Source: Rotaria sordida (Eukaryota > Rotifera > Eurotatoria > Philodinida > Philodinidae). From it: a stretch of 64,000 nt of DNA. Both the position numbers and the translations under genes were made by a program. The DNA lies in contig CAJNOL010001195.1 of assembly GCA_905250125.1 (NCBI GenBank), positions 1 through 64,000 of the forward strand, read 5' to 3'. This document shows positions 49,851-62,800 of the stretch, one piece after another (the stretch's first letter is position 1; the number at the start of each line of letters is the position of its first letter). The notes beneath the pieces are model-generated. The model ran no database searches and had not been told where the DNA came from. It worked only from the letters and a program-made list of their open reading frames with translations.

Positions 49851-50993
49851 TTAACGTGGTTTACGACAATTCAGAGATGGTTGAATAAGATTCAAACCAG
49901 GTTCAGTTTCATGCGACGTAACAAATGTATAATTGTCAAGAATGAAAAGATTAAATATCTTTGAATCAAATGTAATTTTATGCGGATGAGTTTTATTTTG
50001 ATCATAGATAAATATTTTGTTCTCTTCTGGTATAACTGCCCATATCCGTTTACAATCATCAATAACAATATCTGATGTTGCCTCATTTTGAGTAATAGTA
50101 CCACTTGTATTTTCTTTCCATGAATTATTCTGGTCTTTCGTATATAAACGAAGATTCTCATTGTTTGCATACCAACCAGCATAAAATGTGTTTTCATCAA
50201 CAATACCAAATGCATGTAATTGTCCAATCGCAGGTACTACAGGAGTACTTATACACCTATCAAATATTTCTTGTTGTTTCTCACAAATAAATCCACCTGA
50301 TGAAGCTGTACCTACAAGCATTTCTTTATCATTAAGAAAACGAATAGTTGTTAAACCCTTTCTAACTGGAAATTCTGTTATTTTTGAAATTAATGCTTCA
50401 TTATAAACTCGTATTGTATTGTCTTTACCAAGATAATAATATTTATCATAATAACCAACAGTGCTAGAATCTGGAATACTTGATACATCGACTATTTCAA
50501 GTTTTGATCTATCAAATTTAATTAATTTGTCGTTAGATGTTGAAACTATCATATTATTATCACCACGAACAAGAAAACGTAAGGTTTTGTTAAAAACGGC
50601 TTTTTTAAAATTTAATGCTGCATCAATTTTTTCAATAAGATATGTTGTATTACAGCAGTCATCTTTTTCTTCAAATGTTATATTTTGTATTAAATATATT
50701 TTTGTATCATTTCTTGGATATTGAATTTCATCTCTTTTAGGCATAAAATAATAAAATTGGCAAGTAAAATTCATTGATCCATTTTCAGTACAGGTTAATA
50801 AAACTACCTTAGGATTACTAAATGCATCACAAAGACATTGATCACAACGTTGAACTTGTAATTCATGACCAAGATTATCAGGTATATCAAAAGGAATTTT
50901 AATTGATGCATTATGAATTATTCCATACGTATAAGAACTTGCAGATATATGTATAAGAATAGAAAATTTTAAAACATAGATAAGAAACGTCAT
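49851..50993 (-). CDS. Intronless secreted Cys-module/propeller-like protein
   Basis: A single open frame of 380 residues. MTFLIYVLKFSILIHISASS is a signal peptide. A Cys-rich module follows (CDQCLCDAF, CTENGS, TCQFYYF, then DDCCN), and from about residue 130 there are repeated strands (LIKFDRSKLEIVDV, TIRVYNEALISKI, RFLNDKEMLVGTASSGG, KIFIYDQN) like blades of an NHL/SMP-30-type beta-propeller. From memory this layout is a large family in bdelloid genomes; its role is unknown to me, probably extracellular binding. Many NxT/NxS sites agree with secretion. The lack of introns contrasts with all neighbours apart from the 59-residue protein at 20755. The start is the first ATG and the only one giving a signal peptide. 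Confidence 0.8.
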   Translation of the reverse strand: MTFLIYVLKFSILIHISASSYTYGIIHNASIKIPFDIPDNLGHELQVQRCDQCLCDAFSNPKVVLLTCTENGSMNFTCQFYYFMPKRDEIQYPRNDTKIYLIQNITFEEKDDCCNTTYLIEKIDAALNFKKAVFNKTLRFLVRGDNNMIVSTSNDKLIKFDRSKLEIVDVSSIPDSSTVGYYDKYYYLGKDNTIRVYNEALISKITEFPVRKGLTTIRFLNDKEMLVGTASSGGFICEKQQEIFDRCISTPVVPAIGQLHAFGIVDENTFYAGWYANNENLRLYTKDQNNSWKENTSGTITQNEATSDIVIDDCKRIWAVIPEENKIFIYDQNKTHPHKITFDSKIFNLFILDNYTFVTSHETEPGLNLIQPSLNCRKPR

Positions 50994-51433
50994 TTTATTA
51001 TGATGATATTGAGTTTATTTTATATATGCGAATAAAATAAAAATTTTATATTAATATTTAAAACAAAAAAAAAAAGCTATTTGAGAAATTATAATTATCA
51101 CGTTTTGTAGTTTTTTATATTAATGATATCAAAATAGATGGAATATAATTTATTTTTGACGTGTTCAAACAAAAAATTTAAAGTTACACTTGAAAACATA
51201 AATACAAAACTAATTATTATATTGATACCGAAAGCTGTTAGCACAATCGCTAAAGAATTCACATATGAAATCCGATGAAAATTTAAATGAAGAACTTTTC
51301 TTGTTATAGATGTTACTTTTCACATCTTTCTTATCCCTCAATATGATATTTCTTTATTGTGTTCTCGCTCTCTCTTTCCCTTGTTAACCCTAGATGCGTG
51401 CCATATATACACATGTGAACGTTTTTCTCTACT

Positions 51434-51720
51434 AGAGATGGAATCAGTCTGAATAGATCAGACCGAAGCAGACTAGTTGGTCCGCAGTACATACTGATAC
51501 TGAACAGATGAGTTGTCGTACCATTCAATCTGTGGATAGTGATATTTGACGTAGACAATCTTCGATAGAGGTTCTTTACACATCCACTATGAGATAATAA
51601 GAGCAAAAAAAATAAATAAAACACACCAGTAACGATTGGTCTACCGGCAACCGATCGGTCTAAAATCTGTACTGGTACGGGACTGGTCGGTAACCGGTAT
51701 TGATTCCATCACTGGTCTAA
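51434..51720. mobile_element. MITE-like element with AGAGATGGAATCA/TGATTCCATCACT ends
   Basis: AGAGATGGAATCAGT near 51434 is matched by ATTGATTCCATCACTGGTCT at the right end (about 51700-51720). GC-richer than its surroundings, with ACCGGCAACCGATCGG and GGTCGGTAACCGGTA blocks. Terminal GAGATGG-type ends suggest a hAT-like non-autonomous element. Part of it (TCTGAATAGATCA) recurs in complement at 28886-28898. Target duplication is not clear. Confidence 0.5.
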
Positions 51721-52724
51721 ATGTAGTTCTAATTGTGTAGTTGTATGGTTTTCTATTGAAATAAAAGTAAAATAAGGTTTCGTAGGAATATATCTATGGA
51801 CTTAAAAAAGCATTTCGGACGATGAAATGGACACTAAAATCGATGTATTTCTATGTCGTTGATTAAAATAGACATTTTCATCAATTTTATTGCATGATTT
51901 TGATTTAAAATTCATGCAAGTCATGAATTTTTTTGAGTTTTGACTCCATGGATGTCATCTAATAGTTCTTTGCTACATATTATCAAACTATGTTTACCAT
52001 GGTAAATAATATTCTAGCATCTGCTATAATCTTATAAGAACTGTAAGAGAAAATTTAAAGATTTGAAGTTAAACAACAAAATAAAATAGCTGTCTTCTTA
52101 TAATTTCAATAATACCGAATTAATCTCAGTTTCTCATTTTATCCTTTTTTTGTGGAACTCACACATACTTTCAAAGAAAATGGTGAATATAAGTTAAGAT
52201 CAATGTTTTGTACGGTTCTCTTCCTCCCTTGGTTCTAACAACCGTAATCATAGATCAATGATTATCTTTTTCCTAACAACGAAGCAGGAAGGCGAGACCA
52301 ATGGTCATTGTGTATGTTTCCATAACAACCTAGGACAACAGGCGTCAAGCTCCTTTTTCACAATCTCTTAACAGCGTAAAAAGGACCTGAACGATATTAA
52401 CAATAAGATTCAGATTGTTCGAGAATATTTCAAAGTCTTTCACGAAATTTCAATGGCTGGAATATATTTATCAATGTTCTAAATGTGCAGTTTTTTTTAA
52501 TTTTTGCACACATAAAAATTTATATTTAAGATATCAAGGATGGTAGATAGTGATACATCAGTTTGCCACATGATCAACATCAAAATTGTGAACTGATGAA
52601 GTTATAACTTTGGGAAATAATCAATATCAGTGTTTCTGAGCTTATCGAGATATATAGTAGTGTGTTGAGTGAAGACTTGCTGAATCAAAAAGTAAGACTT
52701 TACGTACAATTTAAGAGAGATAAC

Positions 52725-52860
52725 CCATGCTAATCGTCGATTAAATAAATTAAAAAAATCAGTATTGAAGAATTATTTTTACATGTGATATAAATAAATT
52801 CTGGAATAGTTTCCCTAGACCAACACCAAAACGACATCAAATATATCGGGGCTAAGAAAC
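52725..52860. repeat. Dispersed repeat, related to 820-950
   Basis: Both copies share CGTCGA/ACCAAATAAAT-like, AATATTGAAGAATTATTTTTA-like and ATAAATTCTGGAATAGTTT-like blocks followed by CTAGA. Strongly diverged; no coding. Confidence 0.45.
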
Positions 52861-53702
52861 TTGGTCCTACATATCTCTAGTATTGAGATCTACCGTAGAT
52901 CTGATGTAAAAATGAAAGATCACGAGCGAATAGCAACAAGATAAATAAAAAAGAATAGAACATCAGTAAAGAAAAAGGAAAAATTTCTGTTTCAATATAG
53001 AAATAAATAAGACAAATCATTTCCTTGGCAATTGATTACCTTTTTAAAACCACTACAGTCTGCTATAGATTTTTTAATTAACGTATTTTGTATTAGTATA
53101 ATGAGGCTAACGAACATATGTAAATTCCACATTTTTGCGCCAAACAAGCGGTGTTGACATTTTGTTTCATAGACATCTATTACTTCAGAATTGTAACAAT
53201 GAATATAAAAGTTTGTTTTTTTTAAATTAAGAAAATTTTAAACAATTTTAAGATGGAATATTTTTTGTATAGAATTTCATATTTCTGTCTGATATCATTT
53301 TATTAGATTTGTATAAATGAAAATTTACATACGAAATAAACAATTCTCCAATCGAATATCAACACCTACTATATAAATATTATCTAAAGTTACAGCAAAT
53401 CATTCATATTGACATTTCCTACTTGTTGATATATTAAAAGCCTTAACTTAAGTGTAATTTATTGCCTATCGTTGACAAAACAAAAACAAATATTGTGGTC
53501 GATAATATAAGAAAAAAATATACGATTTATTTTTATTCGGTATTTTCTTAAATTGATTATTACATTCTTTAAAAATAAAAGCATATCACAAACAATATTT
53601 TTTATACAAAATATATTATTTTATATAATGAAATTTTAACTAAAAGAATATATTATAAAATTCTGTTGCATGTCACTGTAACTCTTCTTTTCTTTTTCTC
53701 TT

Positions 53703-56700
53703 CTACATGAGATCAAACTAAAAGAAAAAGAAAAATAATTAATAAAAAAGAAAATTTAAAGAAAACTATTCTACATACAAGATCTTCTTCGTCACCATCG
53801 TCTTCATTAGTTATTAATGCATTATTAACAACTTCAGTTGATGTATTTTCTTCGAGAAATTTCTTTGCTTCAATAGATAGAATATTTGATTCAATACATT
53901 CGTCACTGGTTATTAAACTGATTTTTTCTAAAAATAGAATAAAAGAATTTTCAAAATGAAAAATAATTTATATCATCAACAAACATTAATAAACTGATCC
54001 CAGTTCTATCAAAACTGAAATATAAGTAACAGAATTTATCTTGTTCAAATCTAGTTGAGCACATAAAATGAAAGCTATTAACAACTAAATAGATCATCAG
54101 ATGTTTGAAACTTATCGACAATACCAAACGCTAATTTTCTATCGATACTGAGAACAAAAAAAAAACGTTGATCAAGTTCATGTCTAGTTCTAAGATATAA
54201 AAAAATGCGTTGATTTGTGTGTTAGACGATATATTTTCAACTGAATATAATTATAAATAAATTAAACTGATTTTGAACAACGTGTGCTCAATTAACTTCT
54301 ACGAGAATGATCTTTATTCAAAGATTTGTTCTTTTTTTGCTGAATTTTAGTATAGATCAACGTATGAGTAGTTAAATCAAACAAAGAATTTTCTATCTGA
54401 TATTTTGTCTAGAAGTTTTAGTTGATATGATTGTTTCGAAAATTTAATCGATTTTCAAATATTGAATATGTCAAAGAGAAAGCAATCGCTTTAATTGAAA
54501 TTTATAGATAAAATATGAGGTCAAAAATTTGTTGTTTGATTGAACTGTCAATAGTATGTTCCATGGTGAAAATTTAGTAAAACTTACGTAACTCTGCAGA
54601 GAAAGCTTATCAAGCAGAATCATTTTAGAGTTATTCTAGTTTAGAGATCCTTTCTATATGTCCAAGATATGAAATTATAAGTGGTAAATTACGTCAGACG
54701 ATGCTTGCAGTAGTCTAATAAGAGAATTCTTTCTAAAACTTAATCATTATTGTTGTGTGTCTAGTTTGATTTCGTCAACGTGTAGAAATTTCAACCAAAT
54801 CATATTCATTTCTTATTGAAATTTACATAATCGCGATGTAAAAGTGAATAAATAATTTCGGACCTGATCGTTTTAGATCCCTGCCGAATAGGTACCGAAA
54901 CCATCTTGCCCATATCTATTTAGGATACATGAGCCGTGGCAATATGACATTCGACGCAAGTTTTACACGATCATAAAAGATATCATGCCCAATGAGAAAG
55001 GAGAGCCCTGATCCCTGTGTCGGGTCCGATTTCGGTGGAACTGTAGCCATCTTGGCTATATCCTATTCAAACTCCGCTCTATATTATAACAACCTCCGGG
55101 TTTTTTTTTACTTCATTTTTCACATACCATCAACAATTTTTTTCCAAAAATCTTTTCTTCCATCGATATTTGCTGCTTGTTTTTTAATTAAAATTTGTAA
55201 ATCATTAAATATTTTTGGTTCTAATTTTTTAATACATATTTCACGTAAATATTGTATACATTGTAAAGCTTTATCAAATAATGCCTCACCACGTGAATTA
55301 TTAATAAATTCAAGTATAATTGTAGACATTTGTTGACATAGATCAGTAAATGATGATGAACCTTGTTCAATTAAAATTTTAAAATCTTCATTTGGTGTTA
55401 TTGTACCAATAGTTCGTATAGCTGCTTTCTTTTTTGCAGTTAATTGTGCTTCAAATGATGTAGAATCTGTTGTAAGTTGTTCAATATTTTCATTTTCTTC
55501 AAGACGCATTTTTTTTGTTGCGCTATAAAATAAAAAAAATAAAAACTTTTTTTTGTTTCAAAATAATTTTTTTCTTCTAAACCTTTTCTTACTTATCAAC
55601 ATTACCAAAAAGTTGATCACCGGTAGTTATTTTTTGTCGACGTTCAGTATCTCGAAGAGTAAATTGTTCATGAATTGTATCTAATGTTCGTTTACTCTTT
55701 GAAGCAATTGATTGAACTAATGTTTCATTCATTTCCATAATTGTATTTGATAATGATAATGATTCTTCAGGTGTTACAGCACGTCGAGCAATAGACTAGA
55801 ATGATTGTTTTTTTTTATTCGAAATAAAATAATACAATGAAAATAAAATACATACTTGAAACATTCGTTGAATATATGGATTAAAAATAAGTTCTGGTCG
55901 AAATGCTTCTTCATCTCTACGAAATAGAAATTTATTTTCCTTTGTCTTTTTTTCTTAAATTTTTACCCTTGATCAGCATGTGTCAAATCCATAGTTGTAA
56001 TTAAATTATCAATAGTTTTTAATTGTTCATCATTCGGTTGACTTCGTTTAATAGCATCAAGATTATCAAAATCAAATTCACGTACATCTTCTGCAAATGG
56101 TAATTTAAAATAATACATACACTAGAAAAGAAAAAGAAATATTTATCTTTATTGAATTAATTGAAAAAGAAAAACGTCAATTTCATACTCACAATATGAT
56201 CATGAGCAATATGTGGACGTAAAAATCCTAATTCAGGTGAACTTCTTTCGCTAAAACATCTACGTACAATAGCAACTGTATTTGTATCATACATTGCTTG
56301 AACAAGACCAGCAAATGCTTGACCTTCTTCCTAGTAGAAAAAAAAAAGTTCATAAAATATGAAACATAATCATTTATGAATCCGTCCATAGAGTGCGTTC
56401 TATAAAAGGAGGAAGGGGAAGAAATCAAACACCTATAGAATTCCAGGCTCTTATCATTCGCATTTTGACTAATAAAAAAAAAAAGAACGAGTTCTATTCT
56501 ATAGAGATGAATCTATAACTTCATCTTTAATATAGAATTCAATACTTATTCTCAAAAAATCTGTACGATAGACGATCACTTACTTCATAACTTGGTTCCG
56601 CAATAACTTCATAAACTGTATCACCTAAGTAAAGACTTCGTCGCATCTAATCAAAAATAATTTCAAATAAAAAATTTAATAGAGAAAAAGAAAAAGATTC

Positions 56701-59627
56701 AACCATATTAGCATCAGAAAATCCAATAATTGAAAAACATTTTTCACTTTGATATTTCATATCGTCAAGTGCTTCTTTATTAATAGGTACAAATGTTGTA
56801 CCATAACGAAATCCATCAGTTAATTCTTCTTTTTCAATTTCTTGATCTTGTTCATCTTTTGTAAAACGACCACGATCAATTTTAATTTCCGTTGTCGGAT
56901 CACGTGCATAAACTTTTTTTAAACGAAATATCCCTGGTTTATTATCTTTAATCTAATCAAAAAAAAAAGATGAATAATAGGATTGAAAAATAATTCTTTT
57001 CAAAATATTTTCAAACCTGAATATAAGTACAAATATGTAATTTAAGATCAGCTAATTGCATAATATATTTTGTTGCTGTTGGTTTAACAACTTTTGATTG
57101 ATGAACACTGAGAATCGTTAATGCTTCACTAAAACAAATGAATATCTGAGTCAAATCATTCGTTAGCGACGTGATTTTGTAAAACTAAAACACGTGTATC
57201 ACGAGACAGTAAACTTTTCTAGAACTAATTTTGATATGTTACATGCATGTTAAGTTACTCTAGATATCCTGAAAAAATTATCGCTAGAAATCTTTATTCA
57301 GAGGAGTTATCAGTAAAACACTAGCGTTGGTGACGACGTATCGACTTTTGCTCCATGCATTTCAATTTAAAAAACTCTACTTTAGGTTACTGACGTGACA
57401 GAATACAAATTTACAAACAAAAAAAGTGCTCTAATAACCAAATGTGAAGTTCAAAACCAATTCCAAACCGTACCAATTGTTCTTCAGATTTGCTAGATAA
57501 GACTGAGACAAAAATTTTCGCTTTGAAGGATCTGATAGGATCTTTAGAAAGCCGATCGATTTTCTTAAAGGAAATTTCTTGAAGTTCGATCTTGCTGAAA
57601 ACTCCATCATAAATATAGTTCATGCTGTAGAGTCTATTCTGAAATTTTCAGCTTTATTTCTCACATGGTTAGAAATATTCGTTAATTCTTTTTTAATTAA
57701 TTAATTGACTACTTCTAATTAACTACCTGTAATTTACCTATTACTTGTGAATTGATTAATTAGTGACTTTTAATTAATAGTCAGCTGTAAGAGCCAACAT
57801 TTTTACATATGTCTATGCTAAAAGAATATATTGAGAAAAATAACCTTTGTAAAGAATCAAAGTCAAATGAAATGTGGGCATGTTTCATTTAGCCTGAAAT
57901 AGCTCATATATCAAAATTGAATCTTATTTTTTTTTTTGTTTTTTGTTTTTATTTCATACCGAAATGTAAATAAAGTTCCTTCTGTTGTATTAACAATATG
58001 ATTAATAATACGAATACCAGTTTGTTGTTGTTGAGTTAATGGTTTTTTTGGACTTCTATAACGATGATGACCATTTGTTGTAGGATCATTGCTAGCAGAA
58101 TTTTCATTATTATCATCATGTTCATTTGTTTGCATAGGTGAATCTGATCGATTATTTTCTTCATTTTGATCTTCTTCATCTTGTTGACCCCATGAAGGTC
58201 CAATAGCATCAACAATAATATCTTGAAGTCGAAGTGAATCAAGAATTATTTTAAGACTATGATCATTAAATGGTGTTGCAGCATTTGTAAATAACAAAAT
58301 ACGTTTAGCAACAAAACCACGTTTTCCTCTAAAAAAAATGTAATAAAGTTCATTGACGAATAGAAAGTTTTTTTTTTTCTTTATTTATTTATTTACTCAG
58401 TTTCACGACGAAGATGATCAGCAGCTACAACGATTGCGTCAACCACTAAAAAAGATTATTTGTTTTTTAATTTTCGTTTCTTTTTTTTTTCATGGACTTA
58501 CAATCCGCTGGACTATTGCCTGGTTTAATTTTTTGTATTTCTTCAAATAAATGCCAATTAGCAGGTGATAAAGAAAAGGCAATATTAATATTTTGATAAT
58601 TATTTTCATCTGCTAAATCATTATTTGTTTCATCAGTACCATATAAAATCAATGCTAATTCATCTTTACTCTCTTGAAACATCTATTTACACAAAAAATA
58701 AAATAAAATCTACTCATATAATTCGAAACTGAATAAAAATCATCGGTAGGCTTTTCACTATAATGTGCGTTATACTAGTGTTAGTGCAAACAAATGTGTG
58801 GCATGGATAGTTAATCAATTAGATTTTATTTTAAAGTAATATCCAATCTCAATGAACGAAATAAACTTTTCAATATTATTCATTATTGATATTAATATAT
58901 ATATATATGTGGTGGGAGATATCTGTTGGTACAAGTGTTATGCAATGATTTACAAATGTGTAAATCTATTTCATACTATGAAGTTTACAAAATCGCTAAT
59001 TTTTTCACGATATCAATAAACTTCGCCTTTAGAAATAAAAATTTACTAATCTTCTCTCTCCAATAGACAACAAAGAGCTCTGTATTCAGTTTTATCAATA
59101 GTGGACTTATACACATCTATAAAGTGATCATGACTTTCCAAGCATCCTATATTACCATGATATGGTATTGTAGAAGGGATTTTCTAACACGTTATGCATT
59201 TTCTTCAACTGGCTCACTTCACAAGTGACTAGACATAAGTGCTACAAGTCATTTTTCGTCCTGGGACTGGAATCATCTTGCCTATATCTACAAGTGACTA
59301 TTATTGATTTTCATACTTATTATCAAAATAAAAATTTAGATAACACCATCAAATGATGTAGAGATATTTTTAGAAGTTTATCGAGCATAGAATATTTAAT
59401 CAATCACAAAAAGTTTAAAATAGATGACTAAAAACAAAATATGGCATACTTTTCTCTGAACAATCATTTGAAGTACATCACTTGTTATTTGTAAAGGTGA
59501 ATCAAATCCTGGTGCTGCGTCAGACATACCAATACCAATATCAATTACAAGAGCTAATGCTTCCTATAAATAAAATAAAAAAACTATGAAATATTTAATA
59601 ATAGATAATTACTTTATTATAAGCCAT
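53703..59627 (-). CDS. XRCC5: Ku80 (XRCC5), DNA-end-binding subunit of Ku
   Basis: Ku80 pairs with Ku70 to form the ring that binds double-strand breaks and starts non-homologous end joining. Fifteen exons: 59613-59627, 59450-59563, 58502-58682, 58397-58445, 57960-58328, 57017-57128, 56704-56952, 56584-56646, 56193-56330, 55967-56121, 55856-55916, 55593-55795, 55128-55522, 53779-53927, 53703-53717; 755 residues (human 732). Parts: vWA domain (EALALVIDIGIGMS, ELALILYGTDETNND, RILLFTN) with an acidic/Asn-rich insert about 150-205; beta-barrel (REALTILSVHQ, GRFTKDEQDQEIEKEE, FGYGTTF-like RYGTTFVPI); bridge and C-arm; helical C-terminal domain (ALQCIQYLREICIKKLEP, KDFWKKIVDG, SIEAKKFLEE); and a terminal EEDLFDLM that matches the human DDLLDMI DNA-PKcs-recruiting tail. 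Exons 1 and 15 encode only five residues or four plus the stop. Confidence 0.96.
53928..55127 (-). other. Ku80 intron 13, long
   Basis: A 1200-base intron. Its part next to exon 13 (about 54840-55085) is GC-richer, with GGTACCGAAACCATCTTG- and GTAGCCATCTTGGCTATA-like blocks that look like remnants of a GATGG-end element; 59265-59295 has a similar block. No gene. Confidence 0.45.
57129..57959 (-). other. Ku80 intron 5, long
   Basis: An 831-base intron without a gene. A low-complexity TTAATTAATTAATTGACT-rich patch lies at 57680-57785; the 70-codon minus frame at 57411-57623 has no domain. Confidence 0.45.
58683..59449 (-). other. Ku80 intron 2, long
   Basis: A 767-base intron with a (TA)n run near 58896-58910 and a GATGATTCCAGTCCCAGG-type patch (complement, around 59260-59280) like the GATGG-end repeats elsewhere. 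No gene. Confidence 0.45.
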
Positions 59628-59899
59628 GTTACTCGTTTGATTTGCTTTTTCTTTTTCTTTTTATCTAATCTAGAAGAAGTTTGTCACGTTTTTATTCATT
59701 AACGACTGACTATGTTGATAAGTATCTATCGAGATAGGTGTGTTCAAATAGAAAGACACGTTTACATAACAAAGCGTAATACAAAATGAGAAAAAAAAGC
59801 ATGCCTATGTTTAATACTACAGGGTGGCGAGAAAAGAAATCATGGATAAAAAATTGTATTGTTTTTGCTGTGTATCAACGGTTTGAAAATGAAAGTCTT
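59628..59899 (-). other. PiT-Ku80 spacer
   Basis: 272 bases between the PiT stop and the Ku80 ATG on the minus strand. On that strand a TTCTTCTAG acceptor-like site lies about 45 bases before the Ku80 ATG. No promoter box is evident. Confidence 0.4.
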
Positions 59900-62800
59900 C
59901 TATAAAAAGAACAATCGAAAAAGTGCCATAACACCAGCTGCAATTCCACCAGTTACAGGAACTGTAACAATCCATGCGACAATAATATTTCGAAATAAAG
60001 ACCAATCAACACTTTGTTTTGAACGAACACGACCAATAGCTACAACACTTCCAACTTTACAATGAGTTGTACTTATTGGAATTGATAAATTCGATGCAAC
60101 AAGTACTGTAAATGCAGTTGAAATTTCAATGACAAAACCACTATAGAACAAAAAAAATAAAACAAAATTTTGTTTTCAAAAAAAAAAAAATCTTTATACT
60201 ATATAAATGTTATACCTTGATGGTGTAATTTTTGTTAAATCTTCACCAATTGTTCGAATAACACGACGACCCCAAACCCAAAGACCAAACGATATTCCAA
60301 GACCGCCATAGAAAAGTACCCAAAGTGGTGTTGCCGATCGTGCAACAACAGCACCTTCGACATAGATTAACCAAAGACCAATCAATGGACCAATAGCATT
60401 ACTTTAACAAAAAAAAAAGAAATATATTGAATTAGAATAATACAACATATATTTCATTAACTCAATATCAACTAGTGAGTTTTTCATGCTTATAGCCTCA
60501 TATGTGAAGATCGTATATGAACATTAAGAAATTAAACACAAAAACTTATATTCTCTAACTATCTTACATAGAATTGTAATCAGATTTCATATAATCTATA
60601 TTATGTATGGAAAGGAAGAATATCCTTGCCTTTCGGTAGCGTGTTCTGCCTAGCGGTAGATTCAATAATCTAATACCGTCCATACAACTAATACTAGCTG
60701 TAGCTCTAGACAGAAAGCCGGCCTCTGACACAGAGTGCTTGCGCTTTCCATATACACTAACTAGCTACAAGAGCATGTTTATGTCCTCACGTAGTCAGCA
60801 TTCTATCGATCGTATGATCCAAGACACATACCCGTTAGTAATTTGTCCAGAGTCATTCCAAAGCTGGTAGAATTGATGTTTGCGCATAGCACCTTGTAGA
60901 TACGTGTCAAACAATTTAATCATTCATGAGGGATGTTTCCCAACTGATTAATCCCTTTTGAGTCAGAACTATATGTAACATGTAAATTCTAATGTGTTCT
61001 AGATAACCTGAAAAGAGCTTGGGCCTTCTCGTATTGTTGCGGAGATATTGCATTTGTACAGTAGTCTTTAATTTAATGCTATGGTCTATCTTAAAAATGT
61101 CAGGAAAATTTATTGTCGATTTTCCACTGGAAATTTTGCATAGATAAGCTTTAATGAGAACAGTTTACTTCAAAATTTTCAGATCCTTTCGTTATTTCTA
61201 TTCTAAGATACAGCTATGGTGAAATTATGTTTTTCACATCATTCCTGTACGCCGATAGATTCGATGTTCTTATTTTACAAGGCAGAAGCAAATCAAAAGA
61301 TCTTAAACTTACACAATAAACTATCAAGGCTTGTTTCTATGCAAGTCTTTAAGTCGAAATTCAAAAATCGATTTTCTTGATGTTATTGAGGGGATCACAG
61401 TTTTGACTTAAAAAAATAACGTAAAAATGCAGTATCACTGCTATTATAAGCTAACAGTCTGAACTATTATCAAGATATTCATAGCTCATTGAAGCCTACA
61501 TGATGCAAACTCGAAATGATTTCCTTACTCTCATTCACATTTTTTCTGATCTAATTTTTATATAAAATATAAGACTACTACTTTATCGCAGCTAGTAACA
61601 ATCCGTAAATGTTCAGAATAAACAATAATATAACATTTTAATACATTTTGTCTTGTACCTGACATCATTTCCACCGTGAGCAAATGCACCGAATATAGCT
61701 GTGAGAATTTGTAAATATTTAAAAATAGTAGCAATTTCTAATGAATCACTCGTTGTATCAACTTTTTTCTAAGAAGAAAAAAACATCATCATTCTCATTA
61801 TCAAAAAACAACAACAACAACAACAACGAACTTTTTTTGGTGATATTTCTGGCATTTTATCTTCAACTTCATCTATATCTTCATTTGAACTCACATGATT
61901 TGCTGATATTGTTGAAATATTATCCTCATCTAATAATTAATAAAATATCAAAAATTCATTCGAAGAAAATTAATATCAATTACCAGAAGTAAATAATAAA
62001 CTTTTATTTTCATTAGGTACTGAACCTGGAATACTAGGTGAATTTGGATATTGTGGTAAACGATAGATTTTTGTTTTCTTAACAAAAATAAAATAAAATA
62101 TCAAGAATAATTTTTTTTTGTCGAGATTTTATTACTTCACGAATAATTGTTGGATTAATAGAATTTCTATGTACTATGACATTAGCATTATCCGATGCAA
62201 GTAATTCATTACGTAGACGATCACCTTCTCGACGTACACGTCCGACTGCACTAAATCCAGAAGTTGATGTTTCAGAATCTTTTCGAATGCGTTGCATTTC
62301 AACTGTAAAGATTTTATTTATAGAACTAAAAAACAAGAAAATCATAATAATTAGCAATTTACCATAAGGACGAAATTGATCCGGATGTTGTTGTTGATAA
62401 CGTATTAAATCAAATTCTTTAAGCATAGATATATGATCAATTTGAGTTTCTTTATCACTTGTATTAACATTTTCAAGACGACTTACTAAATTTAATGAGA
62501 TAATAATTCAAAAAAAATGATTTATATTAAAAATTATTATTTTGAAAGTTTATTAAGAATATTTCTGAAATAATTCAAGCGATTTAAATAATATTTGTTG
62601 TATGATTTATTTTCAAATTTAATATTTAACATGTTAATTTAATAAATATTTTATACTTTAGAATTAATTCTTAAAAGTTTCGAAAGTTTCTCAATAGTAC
62701 ATTCTTATGTTTTTATAAAAAATAATAGCATAGATTTTATAATGAACTTTCTTAAAACCTGATTGGTAATTTTTATTTCAAGATCATAGATAAAATAAAT

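Larger units (their letters stand above)
50994..53702. other. Intergenic region between the propeller gene and Ku80
   Basis: About 2.7 kb with no supported gene. It holds a MITE-like element (51434-51720) and a dispersed repeat copy (52725-52860, like 820-950). The rest is AT-rich sequence without visible structure. Confidence 0.45.

Noticed and set aside
50994-51030. TATATAAA on the minus strand as promoter of the propeller gene
   Set aside because: It lies only about 26 bases before the ATG, leaving no room for a leader; likely chance in AT-rich DNA.
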